Notes: generated by a model not told the origin, from the letters alone. A stretch of 64,000 nucleotides of DNA from Cellulomonas sp. NTE-D12 (GCF_027923705.1 NZ_AP026442.1:3472001-3536000), one strand, 5' to 3'. Counted from the first letter of the stretch, positions 1-8,056 are shown. Numbers and translations: made by a program.

Positions 1-1
1 C

Positions 2-529
2 GCCACCGGGCTCGCCTCGTGGTGGCTGCCCACGCTGCCCGGCAACGGCAAGGCGGTGCTGGACGCCGCCTTCGTCGGCAGCCTGACCCTGCTGCCGGCG
101 GCCCTGCTGATCGCCGCCAAGCCGGCCGCCACGGCGAGCTGGCTGTGGTCGGGTGCGGCGGGCGGGCTGCTGACGCCGGCCCTCGCCACCGGCGCGGCGA
201 CCGGTGCGGTCGTCGCGCTGCTCGGCCCGCACGTGGGCCTGTCGATCTCGGTGCCTCAGCTGGCGCTGATCATGGCGGTCGGCGTGCTCGCCGTGACCCA
301 GCGGGCGCCCGTGTTCGCCGCGACGTTCGGCATCGAGCTGACGCACCCGCCGGCGCTCCTGTGGCTGGTGCTCGTGCTCACGGCGGTCGCCGCCCGGGCG
401 CTCGCCGAGGCGGTCAGACGCCGGCGACCCACAGCCCGTCGCGCGCGCGGGTCATCGCCACGTACAGCTCCCGCATCCGCAGCCGTTGGTGCTCCTGCTC
501 GGCACCGTTCCCGTCGACCGGGTCGGTGA
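2..529 (+). CDS. ClC-family chloride channel/antiporter, C-terminal part (5' end outside window)
   Basis: The frame is open from the left edge, so only the last part of a membrane transporter is present. The visible part holds hydrophobic segments and the ClC-type signature GGLLTPALATGA, which in this family forms part of the anion pathway. A preceding LPGNGKA loop also fits ClC proteins. The reading frame runs about 115 bases into the 3' end of the convergent helicase gene, and the last ~40 residues are Arg/Ala-rich and low complexity. Either the true protein has a basic tail or the stop has been lost through drift. The family call is good; whether it is a channel or an H+/Cl- exchanger cannot be told from this fragment. 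Confidence 0.8.
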   Translation, partial: ATGLASWWLPTLPGNGKAVLDAAFVGSLTLLPAALLIAAKPAATASWLWSGAAGGLLTPALATGAATGAVVALLGPHVGLSISVPQLALIMAVGVLAVTQRAPVFAATFGIELTHPPALLWLVLVLTAVAARALAEAVRRRRPTARRARGSSPRTAPASAAVGAPARHRSRRPGR

Positions 530-2411
530 ACCAGCCCGTCGCGACGTCCGGCATCACCACCTGCCGGAACTCCAGCCCGGCGGCCCGGCGCACCGTGCCC
601 ACGCGCACGGCATCGGGCACGGCGCGGTCGTCGTCGTCGAGCAGCACCACCGGGATGCCGGCGCCGTTGAGGGCACCGACGGCGACGTCCATGCCCTTCA
701 TCGTCAGGCAGAGCACACCGACGTCCCCGTACCCGGTGCCGACCTGCTGCACCACGTCCTTCACGCGGGCCACCAGCCGCCGCGCGCGGTCGTCGTCGGT
801 GCCGCAGCGCACGTAGAGCGGCTTGGGGCCGTGCCGGGGCACCGAGCGGGGACGGTCCGCGGGCCCGACGGACCCGTCGAGCCCGACCACCGGCTCGCCG
901 GACACCAGCTCGGTGGCGAACGTGAGGATCTCCGTGGTGGTGCGGTGCGCCGTGGTCAGCATCACGGTGCGGCCGGCGACGTCGATCCCGGCCTCCGCCG
1001 GGGTGAACCCGCCGGGGTACAGCCCCTGCTGGGCGTCCCCGAGCAACATCAGCCCGTCCGGCCGGTCACCCACCATCGCGTGCAGCATGCCGAGCGCGGC
1101 GCAGCTGAGGTGCTGGGCGTCGTCCACCACGACGCCGCTGTACCGGTGCGCGTAGGACGTCTGCGGCACGTGCACGCCCGCGAGCGCCACCAGGTCGGCC
1201 CAGTCGCCGACGTCCCGCGCGACGAGCTCCTCCTGGTAGGCGACGTACACGTCCCACACGGCGCGTCGCTCGTCGGGTCCCAGCGGCCGCAGCCGGCCGA
1301 GCCGCGGGAGCAGGGCGTACTGCTCGAACCGGGTCAGCCCGCGGCCCTTGATCACCGCGGTGACCTCGTCGTGCCAGTAGCCCTGGTCCTCCGGGGACAC
1401 GGGGAGCGTGTCGAGCACCGTCCCGGCACCGGCACGGGACCACGCCGCCGCCCAGGCCGAGGCGACGGGCCGCACGCCGGTGGCGAACGGGACCGCGGCC
1501 TCGTCGAGCACCTGCCGCGCGACACCGTTGACGTGCACCACGTCGATCCGGTCGACGACGTCCGGCGCCAGCCGGCCCAGCATCTCCGCCAGCACCGGCG
1601 GCTGGGTGCGCGTGAACGTCGCGACCAGCACCCGCCCCGGCCGGTTCCGTGCGAGGTACGCCGCGCGGTGCAGGCCGACCGTCGTCTTGCCGGTGCCGAC
1701 CGCACCGTGCACCAGCGCAGGACCGTCGAACGACCGTCGGACCAGACGCGACTGCACGGGCTCGAGGAACGCCATCCACTGCTCGATCGGCGGCGCCAGC
1801 AGCCCCTCGAGCAGGGCCGCCTGCACCTCCTCGTCCGTCAGGCCGGTCCCCTGCACCGGCACCGCGGGCTCCGCCTCCTCCGGCTCGGCCGGGAACGAGG
1901 CCAGCGCCCGGGCCAGCACCGCGTCGACCTCGCCGGGGGTCAGTCGCGGCCCACGGCCGACGACCACCCGCAGCAGCTCCCGCTCGCTGACCACCAGGAC
2001 GGGGCCGATCTGCCGCTGCACCCCCTGCCAGCCGCCGAGCGCCAGCACGGGCCGGACCTCGGCCGGCGCGAGGCCCGTCTCGACCAGCTCCGCCTCGATG
2101 CGGTCGGCCAGGTCGGCGAGCGCCAGCGCCTCCCCCGTGACGTCCTCGCTGCCGCGCAGCATGACGTCCTCACCGACCAGCACGTCCGTGCCGTCGAGCC
2201 AGCCGACGACGAACACGCCGGACGGTCCGATCACCACCACGTCGACCTGCGCGCGCCGGGTGCGGGGCCACTGCCGGCGGGTCAGCAGCCGGTACTCCCG
2301 GGACGCCAGCGGCTCGAGCATCTGCTCGACGTGCCCACGCCCGGCCGTGTCGGTCGGCACAGGCGCAGCCCGGCGCCGGGCACGGCCCCCCGCGGACTGC
2401 CCTGCTGGCAT
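414..2411 (-). CDS. NERD-domain UvrD/Rep-like helicase
   Basis: Predicted protein of 665 residues. Residues ~30-170 resemble a nuclease-related NERD domain, with a hydrophobic VDVVVIGPSGVFVVGW strand. A superfamily 1 helicase core follows: Walker A GAVGTGKTT near residue 237, Walker B VVVDDAQHL near 425, and a C-terminal LYVAMTRARDGLWV motif typical of UvrD/RecB-like enzymes. The Walker B box reads DDAQ rather than the usual DExQ. The ATG at 2411 is chosen because a perfect GGAGGT lies six bases upstream (2418-2423); an in-frame GTG at 2444 is less likely. The protein probably acts on damaged or foreign DNA. Its exact role is unknown, and NERD-helicase fusions occur both in repair and in defence settings. 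Confidence 0.85.
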   Translation of the reverse strand: MPAGQSAGGRARRRAAPVPTDTAGRGHVEQMLEPLASREYRLLTRRQWPRTRRAQVDVVVIGPSGVFVVGWLDGTDVLVGEDVMLRGSEDVTGEALALADLADRIEAELVETGLAPAEVRPVLALGGWQGVQRQIGPVLVVSERELLRVVVGRGPRLTPGEVDAVLARALASFPAEPEEAEPAVPVQGTGLTDEEVQAALLEGLLAPPIEQWMAFLEPVQSRLVRRSFDGPALVHGAVGTGKTTVGLHRAAYLARNRPGRVLVATFTRTQPPVLAEMLGRLAPDVVDRIDVVHVNGVARQVLDEAAVPFATGVRPVASAWAAAWSRAGAGTVLDTLPVSPEDQGYWHDEVTAVIKGRGLTRFEQYALLPRLGRLRPLGPDERRAVWDVYVAYQEELVARDVGDWADLVALAGVHVPQTSYAHRYSGVVVDDAQHLSCAALGMLHAMVGDRPDGLMLLGDAQQGLYPGGFTPAEAGIDVAGRTVMLTTAHRTTTEILTFATELVSGEPVVGLDGSVGPADRPRSVPRHGPKPLYVRCGTDDDRARRLVARVKDVVQQVGTGYGDVGVLCLTMKGMDVAVGALNGAGIPVVLLDDDDRAVPDAVRVGTVRRAAGLEFRQVVMPDVATGWFTDPVDGNGAEQEHQRLRMRELYVAMTRARDGLWVAGV

Positions 2412-2661
2412 GGATCGACCTCCAGTGCACCTATCGGCGCGCACCGCCCCCGGATTGAGGACCCGATCGGGTGGTCCCGACCACAGCCCCGCGCGCCGCC
2501 CTCAAGCCTGGCCCCCCGCCCGCCGATCTCGCACCTGGGACAGAGCGGCTGCGCCGTCACCTGCGCAACCGGTCCGCCGGCGGTACCTGTCGGCCACTGA
2601 GGCGCGGGCGGCCGACGCGGGTAGATCAGGGCAAACAGGTGCCGTTGCGCAGCGTGTGCCC

Positions 2662-2675
2662 GGTGTACGTACACC
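2662..2675. promoter_or_regulatory. Perfect 14-bp palindrome, candidate operator
   Basis: The sequence GGTGTACGTACACC is a perfect inverted repeat without a spacer. It lies in the 357-base gap (2412-2768) between the helicase start and the end of the ABC transporter operon, about 250 bases upstream of the helicase ATG. Nothing else in the gap looks coding. A dimeric repressor site is possible, but no known regulator can be named from the sequence. Confidence 0.35.
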
Positions 2676-2726
2676 AGGCGTACAGCGTGAAATGCCTGCC
2701 CACTCCCCCCGCCACCCGCGCCCGAC

Positions 2727-2774
2727 AGGCAACGGGTCAGAGAGGCAACCGGTCAGCGAGGCAACAGGTCAGAA
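2727..2774. repeat. 16-bp tandem repeat, three units, covering the ABC ATPase stop codon
   Basis: Three consecutive 16-base units share the pattern AGGCAACnGGTCAG and differ at only a few positions. The last unit contains the stop codon of the ABC transporter ATPase gene (reverse strand, 2769-2771). The other two units therefore repeat the stop-codon context downstream of the gene. Confidence 0.85.
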
Positions 2775-3584
2775 CGGGTGCAGCAGGCGGTGCACGAACT
2801 GCCGGGTGCGCTCGTGCTGCGGCTCGCGCAGCACCTGGTCCGGCGGGCCGATCTCCGCGATGCGGCCGGCGTCGACGAACGCCACCCGGTGGGCCACCTC
2901 GCGGGCGAACTGCAGCTCGTGCGTGACGATCATCATGGTCCAGCCCTCGTGCGCCAGCTCGAGGATCAGGGACAGCACCTCACCGACCAGCTCGGGGTCG
3001 AGGGCCGACGTCGGCTCGTCGAACAGCAGCAGCTGCGGCCGGAGCGCCAGTGCGCGCGCGATGCCGACCCGCTGCTGCTGACCTCCGGACAGCTGCACGG
3101 GGTACACGTCCCGCTTGTCGGCCAGCCCCACCCGGTCGAGCAGCGCCTCGGCGTCCCGCACGGCCTCGGCGCGCGGGCGCCGCTGCACCACCACGGGACC
3201 CTCGATCACGTTCTGCAGCACGGTCTTGTGCGGGAACAGGTGGTGGTGCTGGAACACCATCGCCGACCGGTCCCGCAGCGCGTGCACCTCACGACGGCCG
3301 GGACGGGCGCCGAAGTCGACGCGGGCGCCACCGGCGATCTCGATCACCCCGGAGTCGGCCGTCTCGAGGCCGTTGAGGCAGCGCAGCAGCGTCGTCTTGC
3401 CGGAGCCCGACGAGCCGATCACAGCGAGCACCTCACCGCGGTGCACCGTCAGGTCGACGCCGTCCAGCACGCGCACGGCACCGAACGCCTTGTGCAGATC
3501 GGTGACGGTGACGAGCGCGGGGCCGACCTCGGCCCGGCTCGGAGGCACCGGACCGTCCGGGACCGCGGGATCAACGGGCGACAT
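2769..3584 (-). CDS. Amino-acid (cystine-type) ABC transporter ATPase
   Basis: Third gene of a three-gene importer operon; its start overlaps the permease end by 14 bases. The 271-residue protein shows Walker A GSSGSGKTT, a Q-loop in the segment FQHHHLFPHKTV, signature LSGGQQQRVGIARAL, Walker B LLLFDEPTSALD and switch histidine VTHE. The EGPVVVQ segment after the Q-loop resembles E. coli YecC and the Bacillus Tcy ATPases, which energise cystine uptake. The first ~25 residues are a Pro-rich extension that precedes the usual family start. Cystine as substrate is inferred from this resemblance, from the binding protein and from the upstream Cys-rich leader. Confidence 0.9.
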   Translation of the reverse strand: MSPVDPAVPDGPVPPSRAEVGPALVTVTDLHKAFGAVRVLDGVDLTVHRGEVLAVIGSSGSGKTTLLRCLNGLETADSGVIEIAGGARVDFGARPGRREVHALRDRSAMVFQHHHLFPHKTVLQNVIEGPVVVQRRPRAEAVRDAEALLDRVGLADKRDVYPVQLSGGQQQRVGIARALALRPQLLLFDEPTSALDPELVGEVLSLILELAHEGWTMMIVTHELQFAREVAHRVAFVDAGRIAEIGPPDQVLREPQHERTRQFVHRLLHPF

Positions 3585-4329
3585 GACGCTCCAACCGGGT
3601 CTCCAGGCGGGCCTGCCCCGCGGACAGCACCAGGCAGATCAGCCAGTAGATCAGCGCCGCCTCCAGGTAGAGCAGCATGAACTCCTGGCTGAACGCCGCG
3701 ATCTTCTGCGCCTCCCGGAACAGCTCCGTGACCAGGATCAACGACGCCAGCGAGGTGTCCTTCACCAGGCTGATGAACGTGTTCGACAGCGGCGGCACGG
3801 ACACGCGCGCCGCCTGGGGCAGGATGATCCGCCCCAGCGCCCGCCGGTGGGACATGCCGATCACGTAGGCCGCCTCCCACTGGCCCTGCGGCACGGACAG
3901 GATGGCCGCCCGGACGATCTCGGCGGCGTACCCGCCGACGTTCAGCGAGAACGCGAGGATCGCGCTGGGCCACGGGTTGATCACCAGCCCGATCGAGGGC
4001 AGCCCGTAGAAGATGACGAACAGCTGCACCAGCAACGGGGTGCCGCGCACCACCGAGACGTAGACGCGGCCGACGCCGCGGGCCACCGCGTTGCGGGACA
4101 GCCGCATCAGCGCGATGCCGACGGCGATCACCATGCCGCCGACGAAGGACAGCGCGGCCAGCGGGATGGTCCCCCGGACGGCACCGAGCGCGATGGTCGG
4201 TGCCGACGCCAGGACCAGCGGCCAGTCGACCGTCGACAGGGCTCCGCCGGGAACCGTGGTGGGCAGCACGGCGGGCAGTACCGCGGGCAGGGCGGCGTGC
4301 ACGGCCGCCAGCACGGTCGGGAGGGCCAT
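3571..4329 (-). CDS. Amino-acid (cystine-type) ABC transporter permease
   Basis: A 252-residue inner-membrane protein of the HisM/YecS class. Several hydrophobic helices surround the family motif VVRGTPLLVQLF and the ATPase-docking EAA loop (AAYVIGMSHRRALGRIILPQA). It starts three bases after the binding-protein stop and overlaps the ATPase start, so the three genes are almost certainly one transcript. The first ~40 residues are hydrophobic and Ala/Val/Leu-rich, and longer than in many relatives. It would form the homodimeric channel of the importer. Confidence 0.9.
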   Translation of the reverse strand: MALPTVLAAVHAALPAVLPAVLPTTVPGGALSTVDWPLVLASAPTIALGAVRGTIPLAALSFVGGMVIAVGIALMRLSRNAVARGVGRVYVSVVRGTPLLVQLFVIFYGLPSIGLVINPWPSAILAFSLNVGGYAAEIVRAAILSVPQGQWEAAYVIGMSHRRALGRIILPQAARVSVPPLSNTFISLVKDTSLASLILVTELFREAQKIAAFSQEFMLLYLEAALIYWLICLVLSAGQARLETRLERHVAR

Positions 4330-4332
4330 CGG

Positions 4333-5178
4333 CTACCTGGTCACGTCGGCGCCGAAGTACTTCTGCGAGATCGACGTCAGGGTGCCGTCGTCGGCCAGCT
4401 GCTTCAGGGCCGTGTCGATCGCCTGGGTCAGGGCGGTGGCGCCCTTCTTCAGCGCGACGGCGCTCTGGCTCTTGTCGGTGGTCTCGGCGGCGATCTTCAG
4501 GCCGGACTGGCCGTTCGTCTTCACGTAGTCGAGGTACGTCAGCTTGTCGTTGATCGTCGCGTCCACGCGCCCCTGCTGCACCAGGGCGACGGACTGCGCC
4601 CAGCCCTCGACCGACTGCACGTCGGCGCCGCTGGACTGCGCGAGCTTGTACCAGTTGCTGGTCAGCGACTGGGCGGTGGTCTTGCCCTTGAGCGAGTCGA
4701 ACGACGTGATCGACGTGTTGTCCTGCTTCACGACGATGACGCCGGTGGAGACGGTGTACGGCGTGGAGAACTCGTACTTCGCCTGACGCTCGGGCGTGAT
4801 GGACACCTGGTTGGTGATCGCGTCGAACCGCCCGGCGTCCAGCCCGGCGAAGATCGCGTCCCACTGGGTCTCCTGGAACGCCGCCTTGACACCGAGCTTG
4901 CCGGCGATGGCCCGCGCGACCTCGACGTCGAACCCGGTCAGGTCGCCACCGCCGGCGGCGTGGAAGCTGAACGGCTTGTAGGTGCCCTCGGTGCCGAACG
5001 TGATGACGCCGGCCTTCTGCACCTTGGCCAACGACTGGTCGGCGCCGGCGGCCGCGGTCCCGGACGCCGCGGAGCCGGTGGCGGACGCCGATCCCGACCC
5101 GCCCGTGGAGGAGCAGGCGCCCAGGCCCACCACGAGGGCGGCGGCGATCAGGGCGGTGCGCAGATGACGGGCGTGCAT
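4333..5178 (-). CDS. Cystine/amino-acid ABC transporter substrate-binding lipoprotein
   Basis: A 281-residue secreted lipoprotein: basic N-terminus, hydrophobic signal segment and lipobox LGAC with the acylated Cys near residue 22, then a Ser/Gly/Ala-rich linker. The mature part carries TEGTYKPFSF, LTGFDVEVARAIAGKLG and ETQWDAIFAGLDAGRFD. These are close to FliY/TcyJ/TcyA cystine-binding proteins. It is the first gene of the operon, behind a gene-poor 356-base leader that contains a Cys-rich mini-ORF and a hairpin. Substrate assignment is by family resemblance and is likely but not proven. Confidence 0.9.
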   Translation of the reverse strand: MHARHLRTALIAAALVVGLGACSSTGGSGSASATGSAASGTAAAGADQSLAKVQKAGVITFGTEGTYKPFSFHAAGGGDLTGFDVEVARAIAGKLGVKAAFQETQWDAIFAGLDAGRFDAITNQVSITPERQAKYEFSTPYTVSTGVIVVKQDNTSITSFDSLKGKTTAQSLTSNWYKLAQSSGADVQSVEGWAQSVALVQQGRVDATINDKLTYLDYVKTNGQSGLKIAAETTDKSQSAVALKKGATALTQAIDTALKQLADDGTLTSISQKYFGADVTR

Positions 5179-5343
5179 GGGGGTGCCTCTTCTCGGTGGA
5201 GCGGGCCGTGGTGGCCCTGCGGAGCTGTGTCACAGACGGACGGACTCCTGGGAGTCGATCCTGCGGGGCGGTTCCCGGTGCCGCACGCGGTGGTGCCGGC
5301 AGGTGGAGCTGCGAGGGGAACCTGAGGGACGAGATCGTCCGGG

Positions 5344-5363
5344 GCGCCGCTCGACGGCGGCGC
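5344..5363 (-). promoter_or_regulatory. GC-rich hairpin just after the putative cysteine leader peptide
   Basis: The arms GCGCCGC and GCGGCGC pair perfectly around a six-base loop. On the transcribed strand the hairpin begins nine bases after the stop codon of the Cys-rich mini-ORF. It lies about 165 bases before the cystine-transporter start, the position expected of a pause or attenuator element. Confidence 0.4.
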
Positions 5364-5372
5364 GGGGGTCGC

Positions 5373-5444
5373 TCAGCGGCGACAGCAGAGGCGACGACAC
5401 GCACCCGCCACGGCCGCAGCCGTGGTGGTGAGGTCGTCGCGCAT
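5373..5444 (-). CDS. Putative 23-residue cysteine-rich leader peptide
   Basis: The mini-ORF encodes 23 residues ending ACRRLCCRR, so three of the last eight codons are Cys. It sits 194 bases upstream of a cystine-type transporter operon on the same strand and is followed by a GC-rich hairpin. Cys-rich upstream ORFs that control cysteine genes by ribosome stalling are known in mycobacteria. The same logic would fit here: low charged tRNA-Cys stalls the ribosome and raises transporter expression. The weak point is the lack of a clear ribosome binding site (only GGCGG before the ATG). No other gene is visible in 5179-5534. Confidence 0.4.
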   Translation of the reverse strand: MRDDLTTTAAAVAGACRRLCCRR

Positions 5445-5534
5445 GCCGCCATGGCAGCACACGATGCCCACGCCTCGGAACGCCATCTCCCCTGGTGAGA
5501 CGGAGTCGTCCGCGTCCGCGCGTAGGGTCGGCCC

Positions 5535-6647
5535 GTGATCCGCTCGTTCGTCCAAGAGTTCGCCTTCGACCCCGCCGTCGTCCAGCTCAACCACGCGTCG
5601 TTCGGCGCACCGACCCGTGCGGCGCTGACCTGGCACGACGCGGTGCGACGGGCCGGCGAGGCGGACACGTCCACGTCGCTGGGGGTGGCCCTGCAGGACG
5701 ACCTGCGGCGGGTGGGTGCCGTGGTCGCGGGACTGATCGGCGCGGACCCGGCCGACGTCGCGATCGTGACGGCGTCGACGGAGGCGTCCGGGGCGCTGTC
5801 GACGTCCCTGCCCCTGGCGGCCGGCGACGTCGTGGCGCTGACCGACGGCGAGTACGAGTCGGTGATCCGCGCCTGGCAGGTGCGTGCCGAGGCGGTCGGC
5901 GCGACGGTGCTGCGGCTGCCGCTGCCGGTGCCGGCAACCTCCGCAGCGGTGACCGACCTGTTCACAGCCCTGCCGGCGCGGACCCGGTACGTGGTGCTCA
6001 GCTCGATCACGTCGTCCACCGCCCTGCGCATGCCGGTGGCGGAGGTCGCCCGCCTCGCGGCGGATGCCGGGGCGACGATGGTGGTCGACGCGGCCCACTC
6101 CGTCGGCCACGAGCCGCTGGACGTGTCGACCCTCGGCGCCGCCGCCGTGTACGGGTCGCTGCACAAGTGGCTGCCGGTGCCGCGGCCGCTCGGCTTCCTC
6201 TGGGTGGACCGGGCCCTGGTCGACGTCGTGCGGCCGGCAGCCGTCGCGCTGCACCTCGACGAGCCGCTGCTGCAGCGGTTCGGCTGGCGCGGCACGTGGG
6301 ACCCGGCGCCGGTCCGCGGGCTGGAGCGGGCGCTCGACGAGTGGCGGACGTGGGACGACGGCGGCCGGCTCGATGCTGCCGCGGCGCTGGCCGACCGCGC
6401 CGACCAGCTGCTCACGGACCTCGGCTGGGTGCCGACCGGTGAGCCCTCGATGCGCCCGGCCCGGCTGCGCGGCTTCGTCGTCCCGACGCCGCTGCCCGTG
6501 CTGCGGGAGGCGCTGGCGGCCGCCGGGGTGCGGCTGTGGACCGGCGCCCTGCCGGACGGCCGCACGGCCGCTCGTCTGGCGACGCACGTCTACACCGACG
6601 AGACGGACCTGCACCGCCTGGCAGCCACCGCCCGCACCCTCCCCTGA
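5535..6647 (+). CDS. Class V aminotransferase-fold PLP enzyme
   Basis: A 370-residue protein starting with GTG. It has the class V layout: an N-terminal QLNHASFGAPT segment, the PLP aspartate in VVDAAHSVGH, and the likely Schiff-base lysine in SLHKWLPVPRPLGFL. These features place it near isopenicillin N epimerase-like and cysteine-desulfurase-like proteins. The exact reaction cannot be assigned. It is divergent from the cystine transporter across a shared 356-base gap, so a role in sulfur amino-acid metabolism is possible but speculative. A copy of the window's dispersed palindromic element follows its stop. Confidence 0.8.
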   Translation: MIRSFVQEFAFDPAVVQLNHASFGAPTRAALTWHDAVRRAGEADTSTSLGVALQDDLRRVGAVVAGLIGADPADVAIVTASTEASGALSTSLPLAAGDVVALTDGEYESVIRAWQVRAEAVGATVLRLPLPVPATSAAVTDLFTALPARTRYVVLSSITSSTALRMPVAEVARLAADAGATMVVDAAHSVGHEPLDVSTLGAAAVYGSLHKWLPVPRPLGFLWVDRALVDVVRPAAVALHLDEPLLQRFGWRGTWDPAPVRGLERALDEWRTWDDGGRLDAAAALADRADQLLTDLGWVPTGEPSMRPARLRGFVVPTPLPVLREALAAAGVRLWTGALPDGRTAARLATHVYTDETDLHRLAATARTLP

Positions 6648-6697
6648 CCCGCCTGGCTCCGGCCCGAGATTGCGCCCTGCGCCAGCCGGTCCGCGCT

Positions 6698-6764
6698 GAG
6701 ATGAGCACCTCGCACCGAGATGAGCACTTCCAACTGCTCATCTCGGTGCGAAAGTGCTCAGCTC
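6698..6764. repeat. Dispersed palindromic element, copy A
   Basis: The element contains GAGATGAGCAC twice in direct order and twice inverted. The core arms CGCACCGAGATGAGCA and TGCTCATCTCGGTGCG are perfect 16-base inverted repeats around an eight-base loop. A closely similar copy lies at 15035-15101. Both follow the stop codon of a plus-strand gene, so the element may act as a terminator or mRNA-stabilising hairpin, or be a non-autonomous mobile repeat. Confidence 0.85.
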
Positions 6765-6767
6765 GCG

Positions 6768-6859
6768 GCGCGCGGGAGCGGGATCGGGTCGGCGCGCGGG
6801 AGCGGGATCGGGTCGGCGCGCGGGAGCGGGATCGGGTCGGCGCGCGGGAGCGGGATCGG
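6768..6859. repeat. 24-bp tandem repeat, 3.8 units
   Basis: Almost identical 24-base units begin GCGCGCGGGAGCGGGATCGG and run head to tail between the palindromic element and the OYE-family gene. The unit is a multiple of three and could be read as RERDRVGA repeats fused to the next gene. That extension has no counterpart in the enzyme family and is not favoured. Confidence 0.9.
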
Positions 6860-6937
6860 CCGCGGCGAGGTCGACGGCTGCGGCGGGCGGCTGACGGGAC
6901 GGGAATCATGGGACGTCCCGTGCGGTTCGCTCTGCAC

Positions 6938-8056
6938 GTGAGCCTCCTCTTCGCGCCGCTGACCCTGCGCGGCACCACCGTCCGCAACCGTGCCTGGCTG
7001 TCGCCGATGTGCCAGTACTCCGCCGTCGACGGCGTGCCCAACGACTGGCACCTGGTGCACCTCGGCGCCCGTGCCGCCGGCGGTTTCGGCCTGGTGCTGA
7101 CCGAGGCGACCGCCGTGACCGCCGACGGCCGGATCAGCCCCCAGGACACCGGCTTGTGGAACGACCAGCAGACCGCCGCCTGGGCGCGCATCACCGACGT
7201 GATCCACGCACGCGGCGCCGTGGCGGGCGTGCAGCTGGCCCACGCCGGCCGCAAGGCGTCCACGTTCCGCCCGTTCCACGAGGGCCACGGCAGCGTCCCG
7301 GTCCCGGACGGCGGCTGGGGCACCGTCGCCCCGTCGGGTGTGGAGTTCCCCGGCTACGAGGCCCCGCGCGAGCTGTCCGACGACGAGGTCGCCGCGATCC
7401 CGGCCACGTTCGCGGCCGCCGCCCGCCGCGCGCTGGACGCCGGCTTCGACGTCGCCGAGGTGCACGCCGCGCACGGGTACCTGCTGCACCAGTTCCTCTC
7501 ACCGCTGTCCAACCACCGCACCGACCGCTGGGGTGGGTCACCCGAGAACCGGGTGCGCCTGCTGCACCAGGTGGTGGACGCCGTCCGCGCGGTGTGGCCG
7601 GACGAGCGGCCGGTGGTGGTGCGGCTGTCCGCGACCGACTGGACCGAGGGCGGCCTGACGGTGGACGACGTGGCCGAGGTGGCCCGCGGACTGGCCGCCC
7701 GTGGCGTCGACCTGGTCGACGTGTCCACCGGCGGCAACGTGCCGGCGCAGATCCCCGTCGGCCCCGGGTACCAGGTGCCGGCCGCCCGCCGCATCCGCGA
7801 GGTGTCCGGTCTGCCGGTGTCCGCCGTCGGGCTGATCAGCGCCGCGACGCAGGCCGAGCAGGTGCTGGTCGAGGGCTCGGCCGACGCCGTCATGATCGCC
7901 CGCGCGGCGCTGCGCGACCCGTCGTGGGCGCTGCACGCGGCCGCTGAGCTGGGCGTGACCCTGCCGACCCTCGAGCACGTCGGTGCCGACGCCCGCGTCG
8001 CGCCGGGTCAGCCGACCGGCTGGCCGGTGCAGTACGAGCGGGCGGTGCGCTCCTGA
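6938..8056 (+). CDS. NADH:flavin oxidoreductase, OYE/YqjM-like
   Basis: An FMN-dependent ene-reductase of ~372 residues. Family marks include SPMCQYSA (regulatory Cys of YqjM-type enzymes), the HAGRKAS substrate-binding motif, the barrel segment HAAHGYLLHQFLSP with NHRTDRWGG, and VDVSTGGNVP near the phosphate-binding end. The GTG at 6938 gives the family N-terminus VSLLFAPLTLRG; an in-frame ATG at 6908 would add ten residues and cannot be excluded. It would reduce activated C=C bonds of enones with NAD(P)H. The physiological substrate is unknown. A strong hairpin terminator follows. Confidence 0.9.
   Translation: MSLLFAPLTLRGTTVRNRAWLSPMCQYSAVDGVPNDWHLVHLGARAAGGFGLVLTEATAVTADGRISPQDTGLWNDQQTAAWARITDVIHARGAVAGVQLAHAGRKASTFRPFHEGHGSVPVPDGGWGTVAPSGVEFPGYEAPRELSDDEVAAIPATFAAAARRALDAGFDVAEVHAAHGYLLHQFLSPLSNHRTDRWGGSPENRVRLLHQVVDAVRAVWPDERPVVVRLSATDWTEGGLTVDDVAEVARGLAARGVDLVDVSTGGNVPAQIPVGPGYQVPAARRIREVSGLPVSAVGLISAATQAEQVLVEGSADAVMIARAALRDPSWALHAAAELGVTLPTLEHVGADARVAPGQPTGWPVQYERAVRS

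Noticed and set aside
5179..5372. A second SAM riboswitch before the cystine-type importer
   Set aside because: No GCAACC core or GAGAG pairing is present on the relevant strand.
6768..6859. CRISPR array
   Set aside because: The 24-base units are contiguous with no spacers and no cas genes are present. The same applies to the arrays at 48132 and 48680.
6536..6937. An N-terminal extension of the OYE enzyme containing RERDRVGA repeats
   Set aside because: It would begin inside the previous gene and pass through the palindromic element. Family members start at the position of 6938.
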